In this document: positions 39,601 to 46,776 of the stretch, one piece after another | Position numbering within the stretch: the first letter of the stretch is position 1 | Layout: every line of letters starts with the position of its first letter | The notes under the pieces: generated by a model | Databases searched by the model: none | Told to the model about the DNA's origin: nothing | Seen by the model: only the letters and a program-made list of their open reading frames with translations | Program-made: the position numbers and the translations under genes | Origin: PGYR01 sp041675005 | GTDB lineage: Bacteria > Bacteroidota > Ignavibacteria > Kapaibacteriales > UBA2268 | Assembly: GCA_041675005.1 (NCBI GenBank) | Contig: JBAYUQ010000015.1 | Coordinates: forward strand, 1 to 64,000 | DNA: 64,000 nt | Reading direction: 5' to 3'

Positions 39601-39832
39601 TGTTCCAACTGGTCAATCGCAGGGCTACGGTGCAGCTGCCGCTCCAAGACAACAAGGCCCACAAGGTGGTCAAGCGACTACTGTACGCGATGAAGGTCCT
39701 CAGAAAATTGATATTGGAAGAAATGACAAAGTTTCTGTACGATATACTGATGGTAAAGTAGTAAAAGATGTGAAATTCAAAAAAGTATTAGAAGACGTAG
39801 AAAACGGACGATGTGAAGTAATAGACAAATAG
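36626..39832 (+). CDS. secA: Preprotein translocase ATPase SecA
   Basis: 1068 aa, typical of the Bacteroidota group, which have insertions relative to the E. coli protein (901 aa). Walker A GEGKT with K167, the DEID segment followed by VDEARTPLIISGP, the helicase half ATNMAGRGTDIK and the GSERHDSRRIDRQLRGRAGRQGDPGSSQFY motif are all present. It drives protein export through SecYEG and feeds all the signal-peptide proteins in this window. The C-terminus has IGRNDKVSVRYTDGKVVKDV in place of the zinc-binding CxCxSGKKxKxC motif, so the SecB/lipid-binding zinc finger is absent. It stands alone between a divergent promoter and a terminator at 39894. Confidence 0.98.
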   Translation: MLNLIAKAFGGKKSDKDIKKINPIVDEINSIYSTLKTKTDEEIKAKTDEFKQKINAAIKDLEDQKKEIQTKLVENSYTHTEVHDFYDKIKEIDKEIFETTEEVLDELLPEAYAVVKDVCRRLTESQYTYEYVGNTNVWNMIPYDVQLIGAIVIHQGKIAEMQTGEGKTLVSIMPMYLNALAGKGLHLVTVNDYLAKRDCAWMKPVFDFLGITVGSIEAKMNNAQRKELYQRDITYGTNNEFGFDYLRDNMVVDQDHMVQRNHWFAIVDEIDSVLVDEARTPLIISGPVGKGDQIFDELKPRVSQLVNEQTKLVNGYLKEAAELLESDKKEDREAAGMLMLKASRGLPKHKRLMKMMQDPEIQKLKHQVEMDNMRDQGQMMREVDDNLFYTIDEKNHGIDIQEKGRNLLTQNLDDKDTYLLPDITAQMSEIEGDTEISEEEKQKKIVEINRVYSDRSDKVHTIQQLLRAYSLYEADVDYVIQDGKIQIVDEHTGRVLDGRRYSEGLHQAIEAKENVKVERDTQTLATITLQNYYRQYNKLAGMTGTAETEEAEFEKIYKLEVVVIPTNVPIQRKDLNDLIFKTKREKYNALIDQVVKLRDNGQAILVGTPNVEVSEILSKLLQRRKINHNVLNAKQHAREAEIVAGAGKKGAITIATNMAGRGTDIKIAPEVRDAGGLAILGSERHDSRRIDRQLRGRAGRQGDPGSSQFYISLEDNLIRLFGAGGDRIATVMDKLKIPEGEAIEHNMITKSVEKAQQKVEENNFGVRKRLIDYDDVMNQQRDVVYTRRKQALRGDRLKGEFFEYIEDLANDWYQDFVGSEEDVAEEIMNTARAKLLLNIHITDEQFKNMTVDEFVNEIHKAAEEFYTKKEEMTSPEFMKQLEKVAALRTIDDQWKDHLRVMDDLKEGIHLRSYGQKDPLLEYKQEAYKIFIEFIKEVNEETVHFAFKYFPQIVEREVKTTDNKGKESTQKEQTLVLAPSDANKNVKYERRNDVPTGQSQGYGAAAAPRQQGPQGGQATTVRDEGPQKIDIGRNDKVSVRYTDGKVVKDVKFKKVLEDVENGRCEVIDK

Positions 39833-39893
39833 AAGACAAAGCACTACTTTTTTCAATATGCTAGAAAAAGTGGTATAAAATGCTAAAAAATAG

Positions 39894-39921
39894 AAAAAGC
39901 CAATCGTGAGATTGGCTTTTT
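39894..39921. terminator. Bidirectional intrinsic terminator between secA and tRNA-His
   Basis: AAAAAGCCAATC, loop GTGA, GATTGGCTTTTTT. A perfect stem with A and T tracts on both sides, serving secA on the plus strand and the tRNA on the minus strand. Confidence 0.9.
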
Positions 39922-39934
39922 TATTAATCTTTTG

Positions 39935-40008
39935 GGCGAACGACGGGACTCGAACCCGCGACAACCGGAACCACAAACCGGGGCTCTACCAACTGAGCTA
40001 CGATCGCC
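39935..40008 (-). tRNA. tRNA-His (GTG)
   Basis: Minus-strand cloverleaf: acceptor GGCGATCG including an encoded G-1, D arm TAGCTCAGTTGGTAGAGC, anticodon loop TTGTGGT with anticodon GTG, T arm GCGGGTTCGAGTCCCGT. The 3' end is discriminator C73, pairing with G-1 as in other bacterial tRNA-His. CCA is not encoded. U5-U68 and U31-U39 mismatches are present; the second sits at the base of the anticodon loop. Own promoter upstream and shared terminator downstream. Confidence 0.95.
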
Positions 40009-40022
40009 ATCAATTAAGAATA

Positions 40023-40054
40023 CAAAAATAAGGAATTGGTCGTTAATTTACAAA
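40023..40054 (-). promoter_or_regulatory. tRNA-His promoter
   Basis: TTTG (40054-40051), a 20-nt spacer and TATTTTTG (40030-40023) on the minus strand: a perfect match to TTTG-N20-TANNTTTG. The start would fall about 8 nt before the tRNA. Confidence 0.8.
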
Positions 40055-40091
40055 ACAAAACGAATAATAACATTTAGTGAAAAATAAAGTG

Positions 40092-40122
40092 TTGAATTAT
40101 TTATACACTTTTTGTAACTTTA
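40092..40122 (+). promoter_or_regulatory. Putative promoter of the Omp28-like gene
   Basis: TTG (40092-40094), 20-nt spacer, TAACTTTA (40115-40122): one base off the -7 consensus. About 70 nt of untranslated leader would precede the ATG. Confidence 0.45.
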
Positions 40123-40198
40123 CTTTCTTAGAATTGTCTTTACTGAGATAGAAAAGAATATATTTAATTTTTTAATAATCATTTATAGAGGTCTCATA

Positions 40199-42706
40199 AT
40201 GAGAAATAAATTTACTTTAGTCCTGATGGCACTGACAATTGCCTTGACAGGGATGTTCGCAGCAAACACAGCGGAAGCTGCAAAAAGAAAGATAGTGATA
40301 GAGGATCATACAGGCGCATGGTGCGGTTGGTGTCCTAGAGGGATGGAATCTTTAGAAAAGCTAGAAGATGAATTTGGTGATGAAGTTATCGGCGTTGCGG
40401 TTCACAATGGTGATCAGATGGCGATTTCAACTTATCAAACACCACTTGCTACAATGATTGGTCTAACAGGTTATCCCAGTGGATCTGTAAGTAGAATAAT
40501 TAATGGTGGTAAAATAGCACAATCTGATGGCGTTTGGACACCTATGACTAAACAATATATTGGTAATGACGTTCCAGTTGGTGTAAAGCTAGATTTGGAC
40601 TATAACAAGTCAACAGGTGCTTATACAGCAACTATCACAGCTACAGTTGAATCACCAGTTAATGCTAACTTAACATTCAATCTATGGGCTGTACAAGATT
40701 CAATGATGGGTTCTGGCACAGGATGGGATCAATCTAATTATCTTAGTGGTAGAGCTGGATATGAAAGTTCTAAATTTTTTACTGAAGCAGCGTCTATTAA
40801 AAACTTTGTACACATGAATGTGTTCAGAGGTGCTACTGCTGGTCTAGAAGGCGAACAAGGGACATTCCCTGCAGGTACAGTTCCAGCTGGAACTTACAAG
40901 CAAGTTTACACAGGAAATGTATCAGCTTTGAATGTAACAGATAAAAATAGAGCTTATTTTGTGGCAGTAGTACACAATAAAGACAATAAAGAGATTATCA
41001 ATGCAGACCGAGTTGGTAAACCTGAAGTACCAAGAGACAAATTGGCTGCTACTGTAACTGACGCTTATATTAGCGTAGTAGATGATACTAAACATATAGC
41101 TGAAATCACACTAACTAACGAACAGGAATGGGGAATAACTGCTGATATAGCAATTAATGCTAACAACTCTGTTCTACCTGCAGGTTGGGGTATTTCTGTA
41201 AGTAATACTTCAGTAACTTTAGCCCCTAATGCAACTAGAAAGATTCAAGTCGAAGTTCTTAAAAATAAAATCGAAGGATTTGGACAAGTAAATCTAACTA
41301 TTACTCCAAGAGATAATGGTAAAAAAGTAGTAAAAACAGATGCAACGGCTTACTTTATGTCAGAAAACATTGATAATGCAATTATCTATGGGTTTGAAGA
41401 CGCATTAGCTCCTGTCGTAACTGGTGTTGTCAACAGTGGTGTTATGCCTAATGCTGTAATGGTTTCTGGTGCTTCAGATGTTATTGCAAATTTCCCTCAA
41501 ATGGCAAATTTCAAAACTGCTGTATTAACTACATCTGATAGAAGTCTAGCATTCTCTACTGAAGAAACTGCAAAAACTTTAGAATTAATTAATAGTTGGA
41601 TGAACAGTGGTACTGACTTTATGATAACTGGTGTTTTAGACATGGTTAATTATGGTGGTGTTGTTACAGATGCATCTCCTTCTGCTGCTGCAACTGACTT
41701 TTTCAGAAATAAGCTAGGCGTAGAATATACACGATTTTTTGGTTTAGTTGCTAACAATCAATTAAGTAGTTTACCTATAACTGGTATTTCTGGAGATGAA
41801 ATTAGTAATGGCATGGTATTTTCGTTAAACGAAGCGTATTCACAAGCATATCCTAACTACGCTACTTATGCAACTTGTTTCAGTTTCAATGGTAAAACTA
41901 GTGCTGAAGCATTCCTTATCACACCTGTAAATGCTTCACTTGGTGTAACTGCAGACAACAATAAAATTGGTTTGAAATTAGATAATAATGGACAAAGAAC
42001 AGTTTTTGTTTCAATTCCTCTTGACCCAATTAATAATCCTAACAGAGATTTACTATTCAAGAACATACTTACTTGGTTGAAAGGAACTGGTGCTACAGCA
42101 AAAGGACCTTCTATTTCTCTAAACACAACTCAAGTTGTATTCGGTGAAATCAAACAAGACCAAACTGGTTCTGAAACACTTAAAATATCTAACACAGGCG
42201 ACGAAGCACTAGTTATATCTGCTATTAACTTTAAAACTGGTTCTAACTTCAAAGTGAAAGGTTCTACACCTCTAACAGTTGATGCTGGTCAAACAGTTAA
42301 TGTTAATATAGAATTTACACCGACTGAAATTAAAAACTACTCAGATGAAATAACTATCGTTTCTAACGATAAAGCTAATCCGAACAGTGTTCTTACTGTT
42401 ATGGGTATTGGTATTTCTTCTGGTACTGCTTCAGTTACTGGTATTATACCTAATGTATTTACTATGACAGTAGGTCCTAACCCAGTAGTAAACAGTTCTG
42501 AAATCAACTTAGATATCAACGGTTCTGTGAATCTAGATTTAGAATTAATTGACGCTACTGGTAAAGTAGTTAGAAATATCTTTAGTGGTGTTTCTACTTC
42601 TAACACTCTTGAGTTAAACGCTGCACAACTAAGCTCTGGTACTTATTACCTAAACGCTAACGTTAACGGCAAAACTACTCAATTACCAGTTGTTATTACT
42701 AAATAA
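40199..42706 (+). CDS. Omp28-like thioredoxin-fold T9SS cargo protein
   Basis: 835 aa. Signal peptide MRNKFTLVLMALTIALTGMFAANTAEA. Residues 30-260 resemble the Omp28 family, with a thioredoxin-type C42-G-W-C45-P at the start of the mature protein (EDHTGAWCGWCPRGMESLEKL) and a cis-Pro-like TGYPSGS. After a middle region with no recognised domain, residues about 640-745 form a choice-of-anchor-D/ASH-type beta sandwich (VVFGEIKQDQTGSETLKISNTGDEAL). The last 90 residues are a T9SS type A sorting domain (VGPNPVVNSSEINL ... SSGTYYLNANVNGK). Probably surface-exposed; the CxxC could shuffle disulfides of exported proteins. Single-gene unit with its own promoter and terminator. Confidence 0.9.
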   Translation: MRNKFTLVLMALTIALTGMFAANTAEAAKRKIVIEDHTGAWCGWCPRGMESLEKLEDEFGDEVIGVAVHNGDQMAISTYQTPLATMIGLTGYPSGSVSRIINGGKIAQSDGVWTPMTKQYIGNDVPVGVKLDLDYNKSTGAYTATITATVESPVNANLTFNLWAVQDSMMGSGTGWDQSNYLSGRAGYESSKFFTEAASIKNFVHMNVFRGATAGLEGEQGTFPAGTVPAGTYKQVYTGNVSALNVTDKNRAYFVAVVHNKDNKEIINADRVGKPEVPRDKLAATVTDAYISVVDDTKHIAEITLTNEQEWGITADIAINANNSVLPAGWGISVSNTSVTLAPNATRKIQVEVLKNKIEGFGQVNLTITPRDNGKKVVKTDATAYFMSENIDNAIIYGFEDALAPVVTGVVNSGVMPNAVMVSGASDVIANFPQMANFKTAVLTTSDRSLAFSTEETAKTLELINSWMNSGTDFMITGVLDMVNYGGVVTDASPSAAATDFFRNKLGVEYTRFFGLVANNQLSSLPITGISGDEISNGMVFSLNEAYSQAYPNYATYATCFSFNGKTSAEAFLITPVNASLGVTADNNKIGLKLDNNGQRTVFVSIPLDPINNPNRDLLFKNILTWLKGTGATAKGPSISLNTTQVVFGEIKQDQTGSETLKISNTGDEALVISAINFKTGSNFKVKGSTPLTVDAGQTVNVNIEFTPTEIKNYSDEITIVSNDKANPNSVLTVMGIGISSGTASVTGIIPNVFTMTVGPNPVVNSSEINLDINGSVNLDLELIDATGKVVRNIFSGVSTSNTLELNAAQLSSGTYYLNANVNGKTTQLPVVITK

Positions 42707-42733
42707 CAATTAGCAAAAGAGTTTGTATTTTAC

Positions 42734-42767
42734 AATCCTGCTTTCATTCGGAAGCAGGATTTTTTTT
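42734..42767 (+). terminator. Intrinsic terminator after the Omp28-like gene
   Basis: AATCCTGCTTTC, loop ATTC, GGAAGCAGGATTTTTTTT: near-perfect stem and a long T tract. Confidence 0.92.
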
Positions 42768-42840
42768 GAATAAAAATAAACTTTGCTACTTATTCGTTAT
42801 TTTAGAATGTTTTATAAAACCAAATTCGGAAAACTTTTAG

Positions 42841-43440
42841 ATGAATAATTCAATCATCCCTTATATAATTGAAACTACTAGTCGTGGCGAAAGATCTTAC
42901 GACATATATTCAAGACTATTAAAAGAGAATATCGTATTTATCGCGGGTCCAATTGATGACCACATGGCGAATTCTGTTATTGCTCAACTACTGTTTTTAT
43001 CTTCGCAGAACCCAAAGAAAGATGTGAACCTATATATCAATTCACCCGGTGGAAGCGTGACGGCTGGATTGGCTATCTATGATACTATGAAATTTATCAA
43101 ACCTGATATAACAACTATCTGTATGGGAATGGCTGCCTCTATGGCGCAAGTCTTACTATGTGCAGGTACTCGAGGTAAGCGATTTGCTCTACCCCACTCA
43201 CGAATAATGATGCACCAACCTTCTGGTGGTACACAAGGTCAATCTGCAGATATAGAAATATACACACGCGAGATACTTCGCATAAGAGAAGTATTATATA
43301 AAATCATTGGTGAAAATAGTGGTAAAGATGCTGAGCAAATCAAAAAAGATGCTGATAGAGATAACTATATGACTCCAGAAGAAGCACTAGAGTATGGATT
43401 AATAGACAAAATTCTTTTACCAGGTACCAAATTAGCATGA
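42841..43440 (+). CDS. clpP: ATP-dependent Clp protease proteolytic subunit
   Basis: 199 aa, full length. Catalytic S100 (GMAASMAQVLLCAG) and H125 (SRIMMHQPSGG) are visible, and the Asp is in the DADRDNYM segment before EEALEYGLID. The N-terminal propeptide is short. Forms the tetradecameric barrel that degrades substrates delivered by ClpX. Overlaps clpX by four bases (ATGA), the classic clpP-clpX arrangement. Confidence 0.97.
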   Translation: MNNSIIPYIIETTSRGERSYDIYSRLLKENIVFIAGPIDDHMANSVIAQLLFLSSQNPKKDVNLYINSPGGSVTAGLAIYDTMKFIKPDITTICMGMAASMAQVLLCAGTRGKRFALPHSRIMMHQPSGGTQGQSADIEIYTREILRIREVLYKIIGENSGKDAEQIKKDADRDNYMTPEEALEYGLIDKILLPGTKLA

Positions 43441-44702
43441 GTGGAAAAAAAGGAAAATACCCATTTCAAGTAGTCTGTTCATTTTGCGGACGTAACTCGA
43501 AGGAAGTAGAAAGTCTAATAGAAGGTGTCCAAGAAGTATATATATGTGATGTATGTATTAATACTTCGCATGAATTACTTAGTGCTAATAAAAAGAACGA
43601 AAGTGCTATAAACTTTGATATTAACCTATCTACTCCCAAAAAGCTCAAAGAAAAGCTAGATGAATATGTAATCGGTCAAGAAAAAGCTAAGCAAGTACTT
43701 TCTGTCGCTGTTTACAATCACTATAAGAGAATATCAAATTTATCATTGGATAACGAGTTCGATTCAGTAGAATTAGAGAAAAGCAACGTACTTATGCTAG
43801 GCCCAACGGGTACTGGTAAGACTTTGTTAGCTAAAACGCTCGCTCGCTCGCTGAATGTACCTTTCGCTATAGCCGATGCTACTACCGTTACTGAAGCTGG
43901 ATATGTGGGTGATGATGTAGAGACTGTACTATTAGCACTATTGCAAAATGCAGATTATGACGAGAAAGCGGCTCAACGTGGGATAATATACATAGACGAA
44001 ATAGATAAGATTGGTCGCAAGAGCGAATCATCTAGTATAACTCGTGATGTTTCTGGTGAAGGTGTGCAACAAGCACTTCTGAAAATACTAGAAGGTACTA
44101 AAGCTGGAATACCTCCTAAAGGTGGTAGAAAGCACCCTGAGCAAAAGTTAATCTATGTTGACACTACTAATATACTATTTATATTAGGCGGTGCGTTCGA
44201 TGGATTAGAGCAAGTAATTTCTCAAAGGTTGAAAAAGCAAACAGTTGGATTCGTAACCGATGACGATGAAGGTATAACTGATGAAAAAGATGATTTATTC
44301 AATAGAGTAGAAGCAGAAGACATAGTAAAGTATGGCTTTATCCCTGAGTTAGTTGGGCGTATGCCTATAATAACTGCACTTAACTCTTTGAGTGAAGAAG
44401 CTATGTTAGACATACTAACTAAGCCGAAAAATGCGGTTATCAAGCAATACCAAAAGCTTTTTGCTTACGAAGGTGTGGAACTAGAGTTCACAGACGAAGC
44501 ACTAAAAGCTATTGCCAACAAAGCAATGAAGAGCAAGACAGGTGCCAGAGGACTAAGATCAATGGTGGAGGCAGCAATGCTTGATATTATGTATATAGTA
44601 CCAGAGATGAAAGGCCTAAGGAAATGTATAGTATCTGAAGACACCATTAATTCGAATGCTAGTCCAGAGTTCATATATTCAACTAAGAAGGATGCTATCT
44701 AA
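43437..44702 (+). CDS. clpX: Clp protease ATP-binding subunit ClpX
   Basis: 421 aa. N-terminal C4 zinc-binding domain (CSFCGRNSKEV ... YICDVC, residues 12-38), AAA+ module with Walker A GPTGTGKT and Walker B IIYIDEIDKIGRK, pore loop GYVGDDVE, the LRSMVEAAMLDIMY helix in the C-terminal subdomain, and the LEGTKAGIPPKGGRKHP segment. It unfolds substrates and feeds ClpP. Its stop overlaps the ATG of the M14-type gene by one base (TAATG), so this third gene is part of the operon. Confidence 0.98.
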   Translation: MSGKKGKYPFQVVCSFCGRNSKEVESLIEGVQEVYICDVCINTSHELLSANKKNESAINFDINLSTPKKLKEKLDEYVIGQEKAKQVLSVAVYNHYKRISNLSLDNEFDSVELEKSNVLMLGPTGTGKTLLAKTLARSLNVPFAIADATTVTEAGYVGDDVETVLLALLQNADYDEKAAQRGIIYIDEIDKIGRKSESSSITRDVSGEGVQQALLKILEGTKAGIPPKGGRKHPEQKLIYVDTTNILFILGGAFDGLEQVISQRLKKQTVGFVTDDDEGITDEKDDLFNRVEAEDIVKYGFIPELVGRMPIITALNSLSEEAMLDILTKPKNAVIKQYQKLFAYEGVELEFTDEALKAIANKAMKSKTGARGLRSMVEAAMLDIMYIVPEMKGLRKCIVSEDTINSNASPEFIYSTKKDAI

Positions 44703-45655
44703 TGCCAGAAGTAATAAACATAGCAGGAAAGAAAGTCCATATCGGCGAAATAGAAGAAATTCATTTAAAAATAGCCCGACTTCCAACTTACACAACTATC
44801 AATTTACCTGTACATGTGTACCGTGGTAAAAAAGATGGTCCTGTTTTGTTATTAACTGGTGGGCTTCACGGCGATGAACTGAACGGAATAGAAATAATCC
44901 GAAGAATGATAAATAATGGTTCGATAATACCTGATTGCGGTACTGTTATAGCAATGCCATTAGTGAACGCTTATGGCTTTTTGCAGAATGTACGTGGCGT
45001 ACCAGATGGAAAAGATATTAATCGTAGTTTTCCTGGTTCAAAGAATGGTTCATTAGCTAAGCTAATAGCACATACACTAATGCATCAGATAATACCTTTA
45101 ATTGATTACGGAATTGATTTTCATACTGGTGGAGCATCGCGTTCAAATTATCCTCAGATTAGATGTGCATTCACCGTGCCGGAGAATTTAGTATTAGCAA
45201 GAGGTTTTGCACCTCCTATGATTCTAAATTCACCTTTAATAGAGCATTCATTTCGTAAGGCCGCTTATAGAAAAGATAAGCATATATTAGTTTACGAAGC
45301 TGGGGAGTCATTGCGATTCTCTGAACATGCTATCCAAGAGGGTATAAACGGTACACTTCGATTAATGAAATATCTGAATATGATAAAAGAAGCACCACTA
45401 CCCGAGGAAGAAACCGTCATTTACCTCAAAAGTGATTGGCTAAGAGCTAAATATGCCGGTATGTTTTCATCTTATGTAGAATTGGGTCAAGAAATAAAGA
45501 ATAAAGAAAAGATTGGTCATATTGCTGAACCATTTGGCCATGAAGAGTTTGAAATATTCGCAAGTAGAAACGCAAGAGTAATAGGCGTGAACAATGCACC
45601 AGTAGTGCACAAAGGCGATGCTTTGATTCATTATGCTTATGAAATAAAAAAATAA
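44702..45655 (+). CDS. Succinylglutamate desuccinylase/aspartoacylase-family metallohydrolase
   Basis: 317 aa. Zinc ligands of the M14/AstE-AspA family: LTGGLHGDELNGIEI (H-x-x-E) and IDFHTGGASRSNYPQIR (His); the catalytic Glu is probably in VYEAGESLRF. The C-terminal 80 residues are a small beta domain (AKYAGMFSSYVELGQEI). It hydrolyses an N-acyl or amide bond of a small amino-acid derivative; close relatives are annotated only at family level. Translationally coupled to clpX by TAATG, which is unusual and may simply reflect shared transcription. Confidence 0.87.
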   Translation: MPEVINIAGKKVHIGEIEEIHLKIARLPTYTTINLPVHVYRGKKDGPVLLLTGGLHGDELNGIEIIRRMINNGSIIPDCGTVIAMPLVNAYGFLQNVRGVPDGKDINRSFPGSKNGSLAKLIAHTLMHQIIPLIDYGIDFHTGGASRSNYPQIRCAFTVPENLVLARGFAPPMILNSPLIEHSFRKAAYRKDKHILVYEAGESLRFSEHAIQEGINGTLRLMKYLNMIKEAPLPEEETVIYLKSDWLRAKYAGMFSSYVELGQEIKNKEKIGHIAEPFGHEEFEIFASRNARVIGVNNAPVVHKGDALIHYAYEIKK

Positions 45656-45679
45656 TTATTGTAAACTGAAGTTATTTTC

Positions 45680-45710
45680 TTGTATATAAATAATTAAACA
45701 ATTATATTTG
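45680..45710 (+). promoter_or_regulatory. rplU-rpmA promoter
   Basis: TTG (45680-45682), 20-nt spacer, TATATTTG (45703-45710). Good match to the Bacteroidota consensus and the same spacing as the stable-RNA promoters; about 25 nt of leader before the rplU ATG. Confidence 0.7.
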
Positions 45711-45742
45711 AAGTCTATTAAAAATTACATTCGGAAAAACAA

Positions 45743-46054
45743 ATGGCAACTGTTGTAGAAATAGCTGGTTTCCAATACGAAGTTGAAAAAGATGCAAAGC
45801 TAAGTGTTCCTTTATTAGAAGGTAACCCAGGCGATAGCGTTGAATTTTCAAACGTTCTATTGAACGAAAAAGATGGAAATTTCACTTTCGGTAGCCCATT
45901 AATTGATGGCGCTAAAGTAACTGGTATGATATTAGAGCATAAAAAAGATAGAAAGATTCTAATTTTCCACAAGAAAAGAAGAAAAGGTTACCAAAAATTA
46001 AATGGTCACCGTCAAAATTACACAAGAATTCAAATCACTGATATATCAGTTTAA
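45743..46054 (+). CDS. rplU: Ribosomal protein bL21
   Basis: 103 aa, full length. Starts MATVVEIAGFQYEVEKDAKL and ends HRQNYTRIQITDIS, with the family's KKRRKGYQKLNGHRQ RNA-binding segment. Structural protein of the large subunit. The conventional rplU-rpmA order, 12 nt apart, with a GGAGAG ribosome-binding site for rpmA in the gap. Confidence 0.98.
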   Translation: MATVVEIAGFQYEVEKDAKLSVPLLEGNPGDSVEFSNVLLNEKDGNFTFGSPLIDGAKVTGMILEHKKDRKILIFHKKRRKGYQKLNGHRQNYTRIQITDISV

Positions 46055-46066
46055 GGAGAGAATAAC

Positions 46067-46321
46067 ATGGCTCACAAGAAAGGTCAGGGATCCGTTAGAA
46101 ACGGTAGAGACTCACAAGGTCAGAGAAGAGGAGTTAAGAAATTTGGTGGCGAAGAAGTAATTCCGGGTAACATCATTATCAGACAACTTGGCACTAAATA
46201 CAAACCAGGTGTTAACGTTGGTCTTGGTAAAGATTACACTATATTTGCTCTTACTGAAGGAACTGTGAAGTTTCATAAGAAAGCAAATAATAGAACTTGG
46301 GTATCTGTTTTACCTAACTAA
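46067..46321 (+). CDS. rpmA: Ribosomal protein bL27
   Basis: 84 aa: MAHKKGQGSVRNGRDSQGQR, then RGVKKFGGEEVIPGNIIIRQ. The N-terminus begins directly with the mature AHKKG form, without the cleavable leader found in Firmicutes. It reaches the peptidyl transferase centre. Followed by a terminator at 46373. Confidence 0.98.
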   Translation: MAHKKGQGSVRNGRDSQGQRRGVKKFGGEEVIPGNIIIRQLGTKYKPGVNVGLGKDYTIFALTEGTVKFHKKANNRTWVSVLPN

Positions 46322-46372
46322 GAAAATTTATTTTTTATAATTAAGTTATATATATAACTCTCAGCTTGCAGT

Positions 46373-46404
46373 CCTGTCTATTCCAATAGATGGGATTTTT
46401 TTTT
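46373..46404 (+). terminator. Intrinsic terminator after rpmA
   Basis: CCTGTCTATT paired with AATAGATGGG (two G-U pairs), then A and nine T. A short open frame beginning in the T tract is not a gene. Confidence 0.8.
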
Positions 46405-46776
46405 GTACTATTCATTTCTAAACCAAATATTATCTTTCAAATGTATTGCATACCCCATAATGTACATTTAATCAAGTACCTCAGATATCACACTAGAGTA
46501 GGAATGGTACAAAAGTCCAGAATAATGATAATATCACCATTACTAATGTTTAACTTAAACCAACTGCTATTCTTTCGATTTGAACTATCACGTAGCACAA
46601 CTCTGAACATTATGTTTACTATAATGCTTCATTGAAAAAGTTAGATTGAAGTTCAATAAGTGACTAGTTTGTAATAGAATATTCAAAATATTAATTGCAT
46701 TTAATAAAAAAAAACCGTAATCTGTATACGTAATTTGAAAATAATTAAAATATTTAGAACTTTAATAATTAAATTT
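46405..46776 (+). other. Intergenic region ahead of the aminotransferase cluster
   Basis: About 370 nt, strongly AT-rich, with no convincing gene. An 81-codon open frame (46390-46635) starts inside the terminator, has no ribosome-binding site and reads as unstructured sequence. Near-matches to the -7 box occur (CTAGTTTG near 46656, TAATTTG at 46731), each with the wrong internal spacing. The cluster promoter should be here but I cannot place it. Confidence 0.5.

Noticed and set aside
46390..46635. 81-codon open frame after rpmA
   Set aside because: Begins in the T tract of the rpmA terminator, no ribosome-binding site, no protein-like composition.
46735..46776. TTG start for the aminotransferase
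   Set aside because: The extra residues (KIIKIFRTLIIKF) are not family-like and the ATG at 46777 gives the normal N-terminus.
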